DNA of 6,438 bases from an uncultured Oscillospiraceae bacterium (GCA_947624465.1 CANQKJ010000125.1:1-6438), one strand, 5' to 3'. Numbered from the stretch's first letter, positions 1 through 5,834 are shown. A program made the numbers and translations. The notes: generated by a model from the sequence alone, not told the origin.

Positions 1-518
1 ATCAGGCCGTTGTAGGCGTAGAGCTTGCTGAGCTGGCAGTCCCGGATGGTCATGTCCATCTGGATGCGGCGGCGCACGGCGTCGTACACGTCCGCCCGGA
101 GGAAGGACAGCTGCGCCTGCCGGCTCATGCTGCCGGACCGCTCGAAGGCCAGGTACTGCCGTTCCCCGTCTCCGAAGTCCAGCCACACGCCCTCCGGCCG
201 AAACATGTCCTCCGCCTTCCTCTGGCGCTCCAGGTGCTTCGGCGTGGTATTGCGGTCAAAGATAGCTGAGAAGTCCATATAGAAGATCACATCCGCCAGA
301 TCCTCGATGAGCCGGCCGCTCTCCTCCTGATAGTCCTCGCCGCGGAGGACGCACATGATCTGGAAGAACAACGCATTGCTGTCCTGCTCGTGGCGCGCGC
401 CGAATACCCGGCACCACTCAGTGGCGGCGCGGCTCAGGTGATATGTGTAGACGCCGTCCGTCTCTCTGGCGTAGCAGGTCATCGCTCTGGCGGACAGCTG
501 ATAGATCCGATAGCTCAC
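1..518 (-). CDS. RNA-dependent RNA polymerase-like protein, N-terminal part (partial)
   Basis: This reading frame is open for 172 codons from a GTG at 516-518 to the window edge, so the 3' end is missing. A perfect GGAGG (526-530) lies 7 nt before the GTG and fixes the start. The product begins MSYRIYQLSARAMTCYARET. At residues 125-141 it has FERSGSMSRQAQLSFLR, and at 161-172 CQLSKLYAYNGL. The pattern S-x-S-x-x-R followed by hydrophobic/aromatic residues, then a K-x-Y-A-Y-x-G-L motif, resembles the region before the catalytic double-psi barrel in cellular RdRPs (QDE-1/RDR type). The catalytic DxDGD-type motif would lie beyond the window, so the assignment cannot be confirmed here. The gene is divergent from the HTH/mobilization operon, which suggests it is part of the same element. 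The open frame, start and RBS are seen; the family is inference from remembered motif patterns. Otherwise it is an uncharacterized element protein. Confidence 0.45.
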   Translation of the reverse strand, partial: MSYRIYQLSARAMTCYARETDGVYTYHLSRAATEWCRVFGARHEQDSNALFFQIMCVLRGEDYQEESGRLIEDLADVIFYMDFSAIFDRNTTPKHLERQRKAEDMFRPEGVWLDFGDGERQYLAFERSGSMSRQAQLSFLRADVYDAVRRRIQMDMTIRDCQLSKLYAYNGL

Positions 519-520
519 GG

Positions 521-540
521 GATCACCTCCGAAGGTGATC
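521..540. promoter_or_regulatory. 20-bp palindrome over the start region of the minus-strand gene (operator candidate)
   Basis: GATCACCT (521-528) and AGGTGATC (533-540) are perfect inverted arms around a CCGA spacer. The palindrome contains the GGAGG of the minus-strand gene and covers its predicted transcription start. It could be a repressor operator. If transcription starts further upstream, it could instead be an RNA hairpin hiding the RBS. Related ATCAC/GTGAT half-sites occur again at 548-552 and 626-630, which favours a DNA-binding role. Confidence 0.45.
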
Positions 541-542
541 AT

Positions 543-571
543 AGGATATCACAAAACTGATGAGATGGCAA
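543..571 (-). promoter_or_regulatory. Candidate sigma-A promoter for the minus-strand RdRP-like gene
   Basis: Read on the minus strand, TTGCCA (571-566) is separated by 17 nt from TATCCT (548-543), with a TG at the extended -10 position. Transcription would start near 536, about 18 nt before the GTG start. That places the 521-540 palindrome over the transcription start and RBS. Confidence 0.45.
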
Positions 572-574
572 CAA

Positions 575-610
575 GGATACCGCTCCCACATTTTCGTGGG
601 AGCGGTATCC
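575..610. repeat. Perfect 15-bp inverted repeat (strong hairpin), 6-nt loop
   Basis: GGATACCGCTCCCAC (575-589) is followed by a 6-nt loop and its exact reverse complement (596-610). There is no T-run after either arm, so it is not a canonical intrinsic terminator on either strand. It lies in the divergent intergenic region, just upstream of the candidate -35 of the minus-strand gene. A cruciform, protein-binding site or RNA structure are all possible. Confidence 0.8.
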
Positions 611-635
611 CTAACTCTCAAAGGAGTGATGTCCT

Positions 636-647
636 ATGAATAACTGA
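636..647 (+). CDS. Possible three-codon leader ORF (Met-Asn-Asn)
   Basis: ATG AAT AAC TGA is preceded by AAGGAG (621-626) at a 9-nt spacing, a good ribosome binding site for such a short frame. It sits 55 nt upstream of the next start codon. It could be a translated minimal leader or simply a decayed gene start. No product function is implied. Confidence 0.25.
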   Translation: MNN

Positions 648-702
648 GCGCCGACTAAAAAAACCTCGACCCAAAACAAAAACTGAAAAGGAGCAAATCA
701 AC

Positions 703-912
703 ATGAAAGAATCTGTCTACAAGACCTACGACGAAAACGCAAAACGGGGCCCCCACAAAAACGCAAAGCGTTTTCGTGGGGAGAGGAGGAACAGCGGAAT
801 GAGCGAGCCCTGCCGCCTGCGGCGGGGCGAGGGATATGGAGCTTGTGACGACGAGGTACCCAAGGAAGATTTCATCCGCTGGGTGGAGAAGCACACGGGA
901 GGCGGCGAATGA
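703..912 (+). CDS. Small hypothetical protein, first gene of the HTH/mobilization operon
   Basis: The frame encodes 69 residues from an ATG with AAGGAG (688-693) 9 nt upstream. A second in-frame ATG at 799 (Met33) has its own strong AGGAGG (784-789), also 9 nt upstream, and would give a 37-residue protein ending EDFIRWVEKHTGGGE. The N-terminal part (DENAKRGPHKNAKRFRGE) is encoded by hairpin-forming repeats and is basic and low in complexity. It may therefore act mainly as a leader, with the shorter product being the real protein. No signal peptide or membrane segment is visible and I do not recognise a family. The stop TGA overlaps the ATG of the HTH gene (ATGA), indicating translational coupling. 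Confidence 0.55.
   Translation: MKESVYKTYDENAKRGPHKNAKRFRGERRNSGMSEPCRLRRGEGYGACDDEVPKEDFIRWVEKHTGGGE
731..781 (+). promoter_or_regulatory. Two mutually exclusive hairpins in the leader, next to an internal RBS
   Basis: CCCCACAAAAACGC (751-764) pairs with 768-781 over 14 positions with one mismatch and an AAA loop. Alternatively, ACGAAAACGC (731-740) pairs perfectly over 10 bp with 768-777. Both use the same 3' arm, so only one can form at a time. The stem ends 2 nt before the AGGAGG (784-789) serving the start at 799. Ribosomes reading the upstream frame would melt either stem. This arrangement fits translational attenuation, but direct evidence is lacking. Confidence 0.45.
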
Positions 913-1355
913 GAAAGTACTATCCCTATCCCAAGCGCGATCCCATCAAAAACTACTTCCCGCTGCCCAACGAGCTGTTCGGTTTGGGACTGTCCGCCAA
1001 CGCCATCGCGCTCTACGCCTTCCTCATGCGGATGGAGAACCGCAGGGACTACTCCATCGTGCTGGGCTACAAGGAGATCGGCAAGGCGCTGCGGATGTCC
1101 AAGAACACGGTGGCGAAATACGTGACCGAGCTGGTGGAGGCCGGGCTCATCGAGGTGGAGCGCACCCACATCTATATGCACGACGGCAGCAAGTACAACG
1201 GCAAACTCCACTACAGGGTCCTCCCCATCCAGGGAGCTATCAATGATAAGCTCCGGCGGGACCTGGAACGGCTCTCGCAGGACACCGCCCGATATGAGGC
1301 CCGTAAGTCAATGGCGCAACTGCCCCCTCTCCCCGAGGATACGGGCGTTTTTTAG
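909..1355 (+). CDS. Winged helix-turn-helix protein, RepA_N (replication initiator A N-terminal)-like
   Basis: A 148-residue cytoplasmic DNA-binding protein. Residues about 14-45 (KNYFPLPNELFGLGLSANAI and following) resemble the N-terminal domain of RepA-type initiators and DnaD-like proteins found on Firmicute plasmids and conjugative elements. Residues 54-86 form a helix-turn-helix, with YKEIGKALRMSKNTVAKYV as recognition region and a following wing (GLIEVERT). The C-terminal 35 residues are charged, then proline-rich, and look non-globular. GGAGG at 898-902 lies 6 nt before the ATG, which overlaps the upstream gene's stop (ATGA). The role could be element replication or regulation of the mobilization genes; the sequence does not distinguish these. 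The HTH fold is a confident call, the RepA_N link moderate. Confidence 0.8.
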   Translation: MRKYYPYPKRDPIKNYFPLPNELFGLGLSANAIALYAFLMRMENRRDYSIVLGYKEIGKALRMSKNTVAKYVTELVEAGLIEVERTHIYMHDGSKYNGKLHYRVLPIQGAINDKLRRDLERLSQDTARYEARKSMAQLPPLPEDTGVF

Positions 1356-1483
1356 GGCGGTGAGAACAAAAGCAGGATAAAGGAGTGCCGCCGCCAACGG
1401 CGACCCTCCGGTCACTTCTGCCCGCAGTGCGGGCAGTTCCCCAGGGCGTGAGGTGACCTCATTTCAGAGGGGTGGAAAGCCAT
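1356..1483 (+). other. Intergenic gap with hairpin and palindrome; oriT / operator candidate
   Basis: No convincing gene is seen here. The gap holds a perfect 8-bp hairpin, CTGCCCGC (1418-1425) with GCGGGCAG (1429-1436) and loop AGT. A 13-bp palindrome TGAGGTGACCTCA follows at 1449-1461, and TGACCTCA recurs at 1485-1492 over the next gene's start. Relaxase elements commonly carry oriT just upstream of the accessory/relaxase genes, and RHH accessory proteins bind short inverted repeats there, so this is the best oriT or auto-regulatory site in the window. The nic site cannot be identified by eye. Confidence 0.35.
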
Positions 1484-1990
1484 ATGACCTCACAGCCCGC
1501 CCCGGCCTTAGAAAAACCGGCGCTTCCAGAGCGCCAATACACGATTTTGGAGGGATTTTTCGACGAAATGGAAAATACACACAAAATGACCGTTCGCCTG
1601 TCCCCGGTGACGGAGTACCGGCTGGACCGGGACTACCGGCTGGACGGCAGCCGAAGCAAGAACGAATTCATCGAGCGCGCCATCACCCGCCGCCTGGATC
1701 TGCTGGAGGCGGAGCAGAACGAACTGCTCCCCGCCGCGCTCCAGTCCGCCGTCGATGGGCGGCTGGGAATGTTCGAGGACAGGATGGCCAAGCTCCTCTA
1801 TAAGCTGGCGGTGGAGCATGACATGGGTCTCTCCGTCCTGCTGGACTATCTGAAGATCGACCCGGACTACCTCAGCGAGATCCGGGTGGACAGCGTGAAA
1901 AATGTGCGGGCCACCGGCGGCCACCTGACCTTTGAGCGGAAGGCGCGGGAGCGGTACGATGAAAGCGAGGACGACTCGTGGCAAGACTGA
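1484..1990 (+). CDS. Ribbon-helix-helix relaxosome accessory protein (MobC-like)
   Basis: A 168-residue protein. Residues 34-75 fit a ribbon-helix-helix DNA-binding domain: a beta strand (HKMTVRLSP), then helices containing SRSKNEFIERAITRRLDLL, the usual SKNEFI-type signature. The remainder is helical and charged with an acidic tail (YDESEDDSWQD). Such proteins bind oriT inverted repeats, help the relaxase load and often repress their own operon. The ATG at 1484 is chosen because the purine-rich GAGGGGT (1467-1473) is about 10 nt upstream. An in-frame GTG at 1472 would add four residues but has little room for an RBS. The 3' end overlaps the relaxase start by 13 bp, so the two are probably translated together. 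An 18-bp-spaced direct repeat (TACCGGCTGGAC at 1616 and 1634) duplicates the peptide YRLD inside the domain. Confidence 0.75.
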   Translation: MTSQPAPALEKPALPERQYTILEGFFDEMENTHKMTVRLSPVTEYRLDRDYRLDGSRSKNEFIERAITRRLDLLEAEQNELLPAALQSAVDGRLGMFEDRMAKLLYKLAVEHDMGLSVLLDYLKIDPDYLSEIRVDSVKNVRATGGHLTFERKARERYDESEDDSWQD

Positions 1991-3735
1991 TCGTGAAGAG
2001 CCCCTACCTCAAAGGCGGAGGCAGGGGAGGCTATGTTAAGTACATCGGGACACGGGACGGGGTGGAGCTGCTGCCCTCCGGCTACATGGAGTACATGGCG
2101 GGCCGCCCCCGTTCCCACGGATTGTTCGGTGACGAGGAGGATATCGATCTGGAGAAAGCCATTGCGGAGGTGAACGAGTATCCCGGCAACATCTGGACCC
2201 ACATCATCTCACTGAAACGGGAGGACGCCGCCAGGCTGGGCTTCGACCACGCGCGGCAGTGGCGGAACCTCCTGCTGGCTCACCGCAACGACATCGCCGC
2301 CGCCATGCACATCCCGCCCAAGGACTTCCGATGGTATGCCGCCTTCCACGACGAGGGGGACCATCCTCACGTCCACATGATGGCGTGGTCCGCCAGGCCG
2401 GGGCAGGCGTACCTGAGCAGAGAGGGCATACGCATGATCAAGTCCGTCCTCGTCAACGACATCTTCAAGCAGGAAATGCTCCACACCTATGAGCAGAAGT
2501 CCGCGTCCAGAGATGAGCTGGTGCGGGAGATCAGACGCGCCATGAGAGAGCTGATCCGGCAGATGAAGGAGGGCGTCTGCGACTGTCCGGCGGCGGAGGA
2601 AAAGATGGATGTCCTGGTCTCGCAACTGGAATCTGTGACGGGCAAAAAGAAATACGGCTATCTTCCCAAACGGGTGAAGAAGGCCGTGGATGAGATCGTG
2701 GACGAGCTGGAGCGCCTGCCGGTGGTAAACAAGTGCTATCAGGTCTGGTGGGATCTCCAGTGTGAGATAGAGGATTACTACTCGGAGAAGGACCGGCAGC
2801 GGCCACCGCTGTCTGAGCGGAAGGAATTCCGTTCCATCAAGAACATGATCGTCCAGGAGGCTGAGAACATCCGGCTGGGGACGTTCACCTTCGAGGACCG
2901 TGACCAGCGGGACGGATCTGACAGGGAGGAGTACGCCGCGCCGCAGACGAAATGGGAACTGCTCATGGCCTACCAGGAGGCCAAGGCCGTCCTCAGTGAC
3001 GACGACGCCCGATGGTCTGAGAAAGAGGAAGCGGTCCGCACGCTGGAAGTTCTCTGGGACGAGGGCCTGACGGTGGCGGCCCATCAGCTGGGGAAGTGCT
3101 GGCGGGACGGACTGGGCGTCGTCCCGGACGACGAAACGGCGGCGGCGTGGTTCAAACGCTCTGCCGACGCCGGGAACGACTTCTCCCAGTACGCCCTGGG
3201 CAAACTGCTCCAGGAGCGGGGGCAGATCACGGAGGCGATCAAGTGGTATGAGAGAGCCTCGGCCCAGGGCAATCAGTACGCCGCCTACCGGCTGGGGAAG
3301 ATGTACCTCGCCGGAAAAGAGGTTCCAAAGGACGTGGAGCGGGCGGTGGAATATCTGACCGCCTCCGCCGAGGCTGGGAACCAGTACGCGCAGTATGTCC
3401 TCGGCAAGCTGTACCTGATGGGCCAGGAGGTGCCCCAGGACCGGGAGGAGGCCCGGTACTGGCTGACGGTGTCCGCCGCCCAGGGGAACGAGTACGCGCG
3501 GTTCTTCCTGGACCGCTGGGACAGCATGGGAAAGCCGTCCGTGATGCTGTCTGTCACCCGATTGCTCCACAACATCGCTCAGACCTTCCGGGCGGCGCCA
3601 ATGCCTCACGACTCCACGTCCATGCGGCCACAGATCGACCGCAAGCTGCGGCAGAGGATCAGAGAAAAGAAGATTGCCATGGGGCACAAGGCAGACGACC
3701 ATGAGGAGCACCAGGGGCCGACGATGTCCATGTGA
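1978..3735 (+). CDS. MobP-type (probably MobP3) HUH relaxase with C-terminal Sel1-like repeats
   Basis: A 585-residue DNA strand transferase that would nick oriT and lead the strand into the recipient. The N-terminal relaxase domain (about 1-170) contains GGYVKYIGTRDGVE, with candidate catalytic Tyr19 or Tyr22, and the metal-binding motif FHDEGDHPHVHMMAW with His124, His129, His131 and His133. Residues about 180-360 are helical and charged, a likely linker or DNA/partner-binding region. Residues about 365-514 hold four Sel1-like repeats of 32-36 residues, each with A..LGK.Y..G..V..D...A..W....A..GN, a fold used for protein-protein contacts. The start is GTG at 1978, with GAGG at 1967-1970, inside the upstream gene. 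No internal stop is present, so the gene appears intact. Relaxase assignment is firm; the MobP3 subfamily is from memory of motif patterns. Confidence 0.9.
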   Translation: MARLIVKSPYLKGGGRGGYVKYIGTRDGVELLPSGYMEYMAGRPRSHGLFGDEEDIDLEKAIAEVNEYPGNIWTHIISLKREDAARLGFDHARQWRNLLLAHRNDIAAAMHIPPKDFRWYAAFHDEGDHPHVHMMAWSARPGQAYLSREGIRMIKSVLVNDIFKQEMLHTYEQKSASRDELVREIRRAMRELIRQMKEGVCDCPAAEEKMDVLVSQLESVTGKKKYGYLPKRVKKAVDEIVDELERLPVVNKCYQVWWDLQCEIEDYYSEKDRQRPPLSERKEFRSIKNMIVQEAENIRLGTFTFEDRDQRDGSDREEYAAPQTKWELLMAYQEAKAVLSDDDARWSEKEEAVRTLEVLWDEGLTVAAHQLGKCWRDGLGVVPDDETAAAWFKRSADAGNDFSQYALGKLLQERGQITEAIKWYERASAQGNQYAAYRLGKMYLAGKEVPKDVERAVEYLTASAEAGNQYAQYVLGKLYLMGQEVPQDREEARYWLTVSAAQGNEYARFFLDRWDSMGKPSVMLSVTRLLHNIAQTFRAAPMPHDSTSMRPQIDRKLRQRIREKKIAMGHKADDHEEHQGPTMSM

Positions 3736-3764
3736 GGGTTAAAAAATGACCCGCCTGATCAAAG

Positions 3765-3805
3765 AAAAGGGCTCGGTGATTTGCTGTATTTCCCGCCCTT
3801 TTTTT
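3765..3805 (+). terminator. Probable intrinsic terminator after the relaxase gene
   Basis: AAAAGGGC (3765-3772) pairs perfectly with GCCCTTTT (3795-3802), extendable outward through a G:T pair, and a run of seven T begins at 3799. The 22-nt loop is long and part of the T-run is in the stem, so efficiency is uncertain. The position, 30 bp after the relaxase stop, fits the end of the mobilization operon. Confidence 0.5.
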
Positions 3806-3829
3806 CTCCCTTTTGTCAACAAGGTTCTG

Positions 3830-3833
3830 ATAG
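3830..3833. repeat. Target-site duplication ATAG, left copy
   Basis: ATAG abuts the left inverted repeat and is repeated at 5835-5838 next to the right one. A 4-bp identity could arise by chance, but its exact position at both ends supports a true duplication. Confidence 0.7.
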
Positions 3834-3850
3834 GAGACTGTCCGAAAACA
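3834..3850 (+). repeat. Left terminal inverted repeat of the IS
   Basis: GAGACTGTCCGAAAACA matches the reverse complement of the right end at all 17 positions. The match stops at the next base outward, where the ATAG duplication begins. Confidence 0.9.
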
Positions 3851-3861
3851 TCGAGAGGCGG

Positions 3862-3890
3862 TGGTAATTGGGCGCAAGACATGATAGAAT
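3862..3890 (+). promoter_or_regulatory. Candidate transposase promoter (extended -10)
   Basis: TGATAGAAT (3882-3890) is a TGn-extended -10 with TAGAAT matching the consensus at five of six bases. The -35 about 17 nt upstream (TGGTAA) is weak. Transcription would start near 3897, before the GGAGG (3911-3915) and ATG of the transposase. Confidence 0.4.
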
Positions 3891-3923
3891 AATTGTATCA
3901 AAAACACAGCGGAGGGTGCGCAA

Positions 3924-4409
3924 ATGGGATATATTCAAGGTGCGGATCGCAATCAACTTGTTTTTCTTCCAAACACCCTCGATGATTATGTCGATGAAAA
4001 CAATGAGGTGCGCGCAATCGACATATTCATCGATTCTCTTGACATGGGTTCGATGGGGTTCAAAACTGAGCCGGCCAGGGAAGGGCGGCCCGGATATGAC
4101 CCCCGTGATATGTTGAAGCTATATATGTACGGATATCTGAATCATATCCGCTCATCACGCCGCCTGCAAAAGGAGGCAGGGCGAAATGTAGAGGTGATGT
4201 GGCTGCTGAGGACTGTGGTTCCTGATTTTCGGTGCATTGCTGATTTTAGGAAGGACAACGCGAAAGCGATCAAAGCAGTATTCACGGCATTTGTGAAGCT
4301 TTGTAATCGCGCGGGGCTGCTATCACGCAAGTCAGTAGTGATCGATGGGACAAAGATCAAGGCCGTAAACGCAGCAAATGTTATCTCAGCGGCAATGTAT
4401 CTAAGATGA
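3924..4409 (+). pseudogene. IS1182-like transposase, N-terminal fragment (frameshifted)
   Basis: This 161-residue frame starts at an ATG with GGAGG (3911-3915) 8 nt upstream. Residues about 50-110 (GRPGYDPRDMLKLYMYGYLN, then RSSRRLQKEAGRNVEVMWLL) are the DUF772-type N-terminal transposase domain. VVIDGTKIKAVNA at 138-150 contains the first catalytic aspartate (Asp141) of the DDE triad. After about residue 151 the frame drifts into an unrelated tail (VISAAMYLR) and stops. The -1 frame carries on with a sequence that fits the family (YLSGNVSKMIKEIEDK), so one base has most likely been lost near 4375-4385. The protein alone lacks two of the three catalytic residues. Confidence 0.85.
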
Positions 4410-5704
4410 TCAAAGAAATCGAAGATAAGGTCGAGCGCTATATGAAGGCGCTCGACGAGTACGATGAGCGGGAGGCCAAACCAGGAGAATTGAACAAAGA
4501 AGATATTGCCGGAGTTCTTAATTATCTGGATCGGCGGAAGTGCCAGCTCAAAAACGCGCAGGCGCAGATAGAAGCCGGCGAAGAGAATCAAGTCTGCGCG
4601 ACAGATCCCGAATGCCGGGTCATGAAGTCCAACCACGGTATAGGTCCCTGCTATAATGTTCAGACAGCGGTAGAAACTGAAAACCATATCATCGTCCACT
4701 ATGATGTAACGGATGAATGTGTTGACTTGAATCTTCTTGAAGCCGGGATAACCGGCGCAAAAACCGCGTTGGAAGTGGAGAATATTGAGGGGATCGCGGA
4801 TAAGGGTTACAGCAGCACGAACGAAATATGGAAATGTCTTCTCAACGGTGATACCCCCACAACGCATCCAAACAGGGGCGAGAGATGCAGGATTTTCAGG
4901 TTTCGGAAGACAGACGATGTAATTACTGAGGAGATGTTGCTATCAAAAGACCCCGAAGTGCTCATGCGATGCGTTTCCGCGGGGACCCTGCCTCGTGTTC
5001 TTCAACGAGATGATTTAGAAATGACATTACACAAGCACCGTCCGGCGGGGTCATCACTATATATGCATAAAGAAACGGGCGAGGTGGTATCTCTCGCGGA
5101 AATGAAGGCAATGGGCGGGTTGGATCGAGAGAGAGTCTTCATTGAATGGCAGCCACCGCTCCAGGACTATTTTGAGCGAGATATTGAAGCTGATACAGTG
5201 ATCTGTCCAATGGGGCAAACGCTTCTCTATGATGGGTCACAGAAGCACACCAGGGAGAAAGCCACCGGCGCTCGCCGCTACCGCAGACTTGTTGCTTGCA
5301 AGAAATGCAATAACAGATGCACACTTGCTCAAACCAGAACGGTTTCCTTCAAAGAAGGTGAAATCAGAAAGCCAGAAACGTTTTACCAAAGGGCCGCTTG
5401 CGGGTTGATTACACGCAGGACAAATCTTTCATTTAGGAAGATAGAGGCTCCTTCGGGAGAAGGCCCGTGGGAAGAAAGCGTGATACTTCGGTTCTATCCA
5501 AACCAACGGCATCTCCGAAAACGCAGCGCCATTGTAGAGCATCCATATGGAACAGTAAAGAGATGGCACGGGGCAAGCTACTTATTAACCAAAGGCAAGG
5601 TTAAAGCAGCGGCAGAGACCGGGCTTTCTTTTCTTGCGTATAATTTCAGGCGGGTAATAAATCTTCTTGGAACAACTGGATTGATAGAGTTGATCAGGGC
5701 CTGA
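4406..5704 (+). pseudogene. IS1182-like transposase, C-terminal fragment (frameshifted)
   Basis: The rest of the transposase, 432 residues from an ATG that overlaps the first fragment's stop (ATGA). Features in order: a charged helix (1-60); the family motif ATDPECRVMKS then GPCYNVQTAVE (65-90); IADKGYSS with the second catalytic aspartate, Asp132; a cysteine cluster, Cys267 with CKKCNNRC (298-305), probably zinc-binding; and IVEHPYGTVKRWHG with the catalytic glutamate Glu378. The DDE triad is therefore complete across both fragments but divided between frames. There is no clear RBS at 4406, so this part would be made only by stop-start coupling or a frame slip. No standard X-XXY-YYZ slippery heptamer is visible in the overlap. 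Simple inactivation by a single-base deletion is the best reading. Confidence 0.85.
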
Positions 5705-5719
5705 AAAGGGTCCTTTTTT
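5696..5719 (+). terminator. Intrinsic terminator at the transposase stop
   Basis: AGGGCC (5696-5701) pairs with GGTCCT (5709-5714), with one G:T pair and a 7-nt loop, and is followed by five more T. The stem overlaps the transposase stop codon, typical of compact IS elements. The rest of the IS to its right end (5720-5817) shows no gene. Confidence 0.6.
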
Positions 5720-5817
5720 GTTGTCCATACTGCTCATGAAACTCAATATTGATGCCGCATCCCGATTGTTGGTTATCGACAATTTGGATGCGCTTTTTTC
5801 TACAGCTCCAAACCATG

Positions 5818-5834
5818 TGTTTTCGGACAGTCTC
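5818..5834 (-). repeat. Right terminal inverted repeat of the IS
   Basis: TGTTTTCGGACAGTCTC is the exact reverse complement of the left end (17 of 17). Confidence 0.9.

Larger units (their letters stand above)
539..639. repeat. Imperfect 14-bp inverted repeat flanking the central hairpin
   Basis: TCATAGGATATCAC (539-552) matches the reverse complement of GTGATGTCCTATGA (626-639) at 13 of 14 positions. The pair encloses the perfect 15-bp hairpin at 575-610, giving a nested, roughly symmetrical structure over about 100 bp. The left arm overlaps the candidate minus-strand -10. The right arm overlaps the start of a three-codon ORF. Confidence 0.6.
3834..5834 (+). mobile_element. Complete IS1182-like insertion sequence, 2001 bp
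   Basis: Both ends are visible. GAGACTGTCCGAAAACA at 3834-3850 is exactly repeated in inverted orientation at 5818-5834. The tetranucleotide ATAG lies directly outside each end (3830-3833 and 5835-5838), consistent with a 4-bp target duplication. The interior carries a promoter, a transposase split in two frames and a terminator. The DNA is clearly more AT-rich than the flanking element genes, so it is a later arrival. The length and transposase motifs fit the IS1182 group. It lies between the relaxase terminator and the stalk-protein gene and does not break a coding region. Confidence 0.9.

Noticed and set aside
575..610. Bidirectional intrinsic terminator
   Set aside because: The stem is perfect but neither strand has a T-run after it, and it lies upstream of both divergent genes rather than at their ends.
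836..1246. Plus-strand frame overlapping the small ORF and HTH gene
   Set aside because: Its composition is low-complexity and basic; the HTH protein in the other frame explains the region.
1453..1803. GTG-started frame overlapping the RHH gene
   Set aside because: It is arginine/proline-rich with no fold, and conflicts with the better supported RHH frame that overlaps the relaxase start.
2209..3711. 500-codon open frame on the minus strand
   Set aside because: It lies entirely antisense to the relaxase, whose motifs are unmistakable. It has no plausible start site or recognizable domain, and long antisense frames are common in GC-rich genes.
4340..4409. Programmed -1 ribosomal frameshift joining the transposase halves
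   Set aside because: No X-XXY-YYZ slippery heptamer was found in the overlap, and this family is normally encoded in one frame; a deletion is simpler.
4142..4867. 241-codon minus-strand frame within the IS
   Set aside because: It is antisense to the transposase halves, with no RBS or family resemblance.
5723..5751. Outward promoter from the IS right end driving the stalk gene
   Set aside because: TTGTCC with a 17-nt spacer exists, but the -10 (CAATAT) matches the consensus at only three positions.
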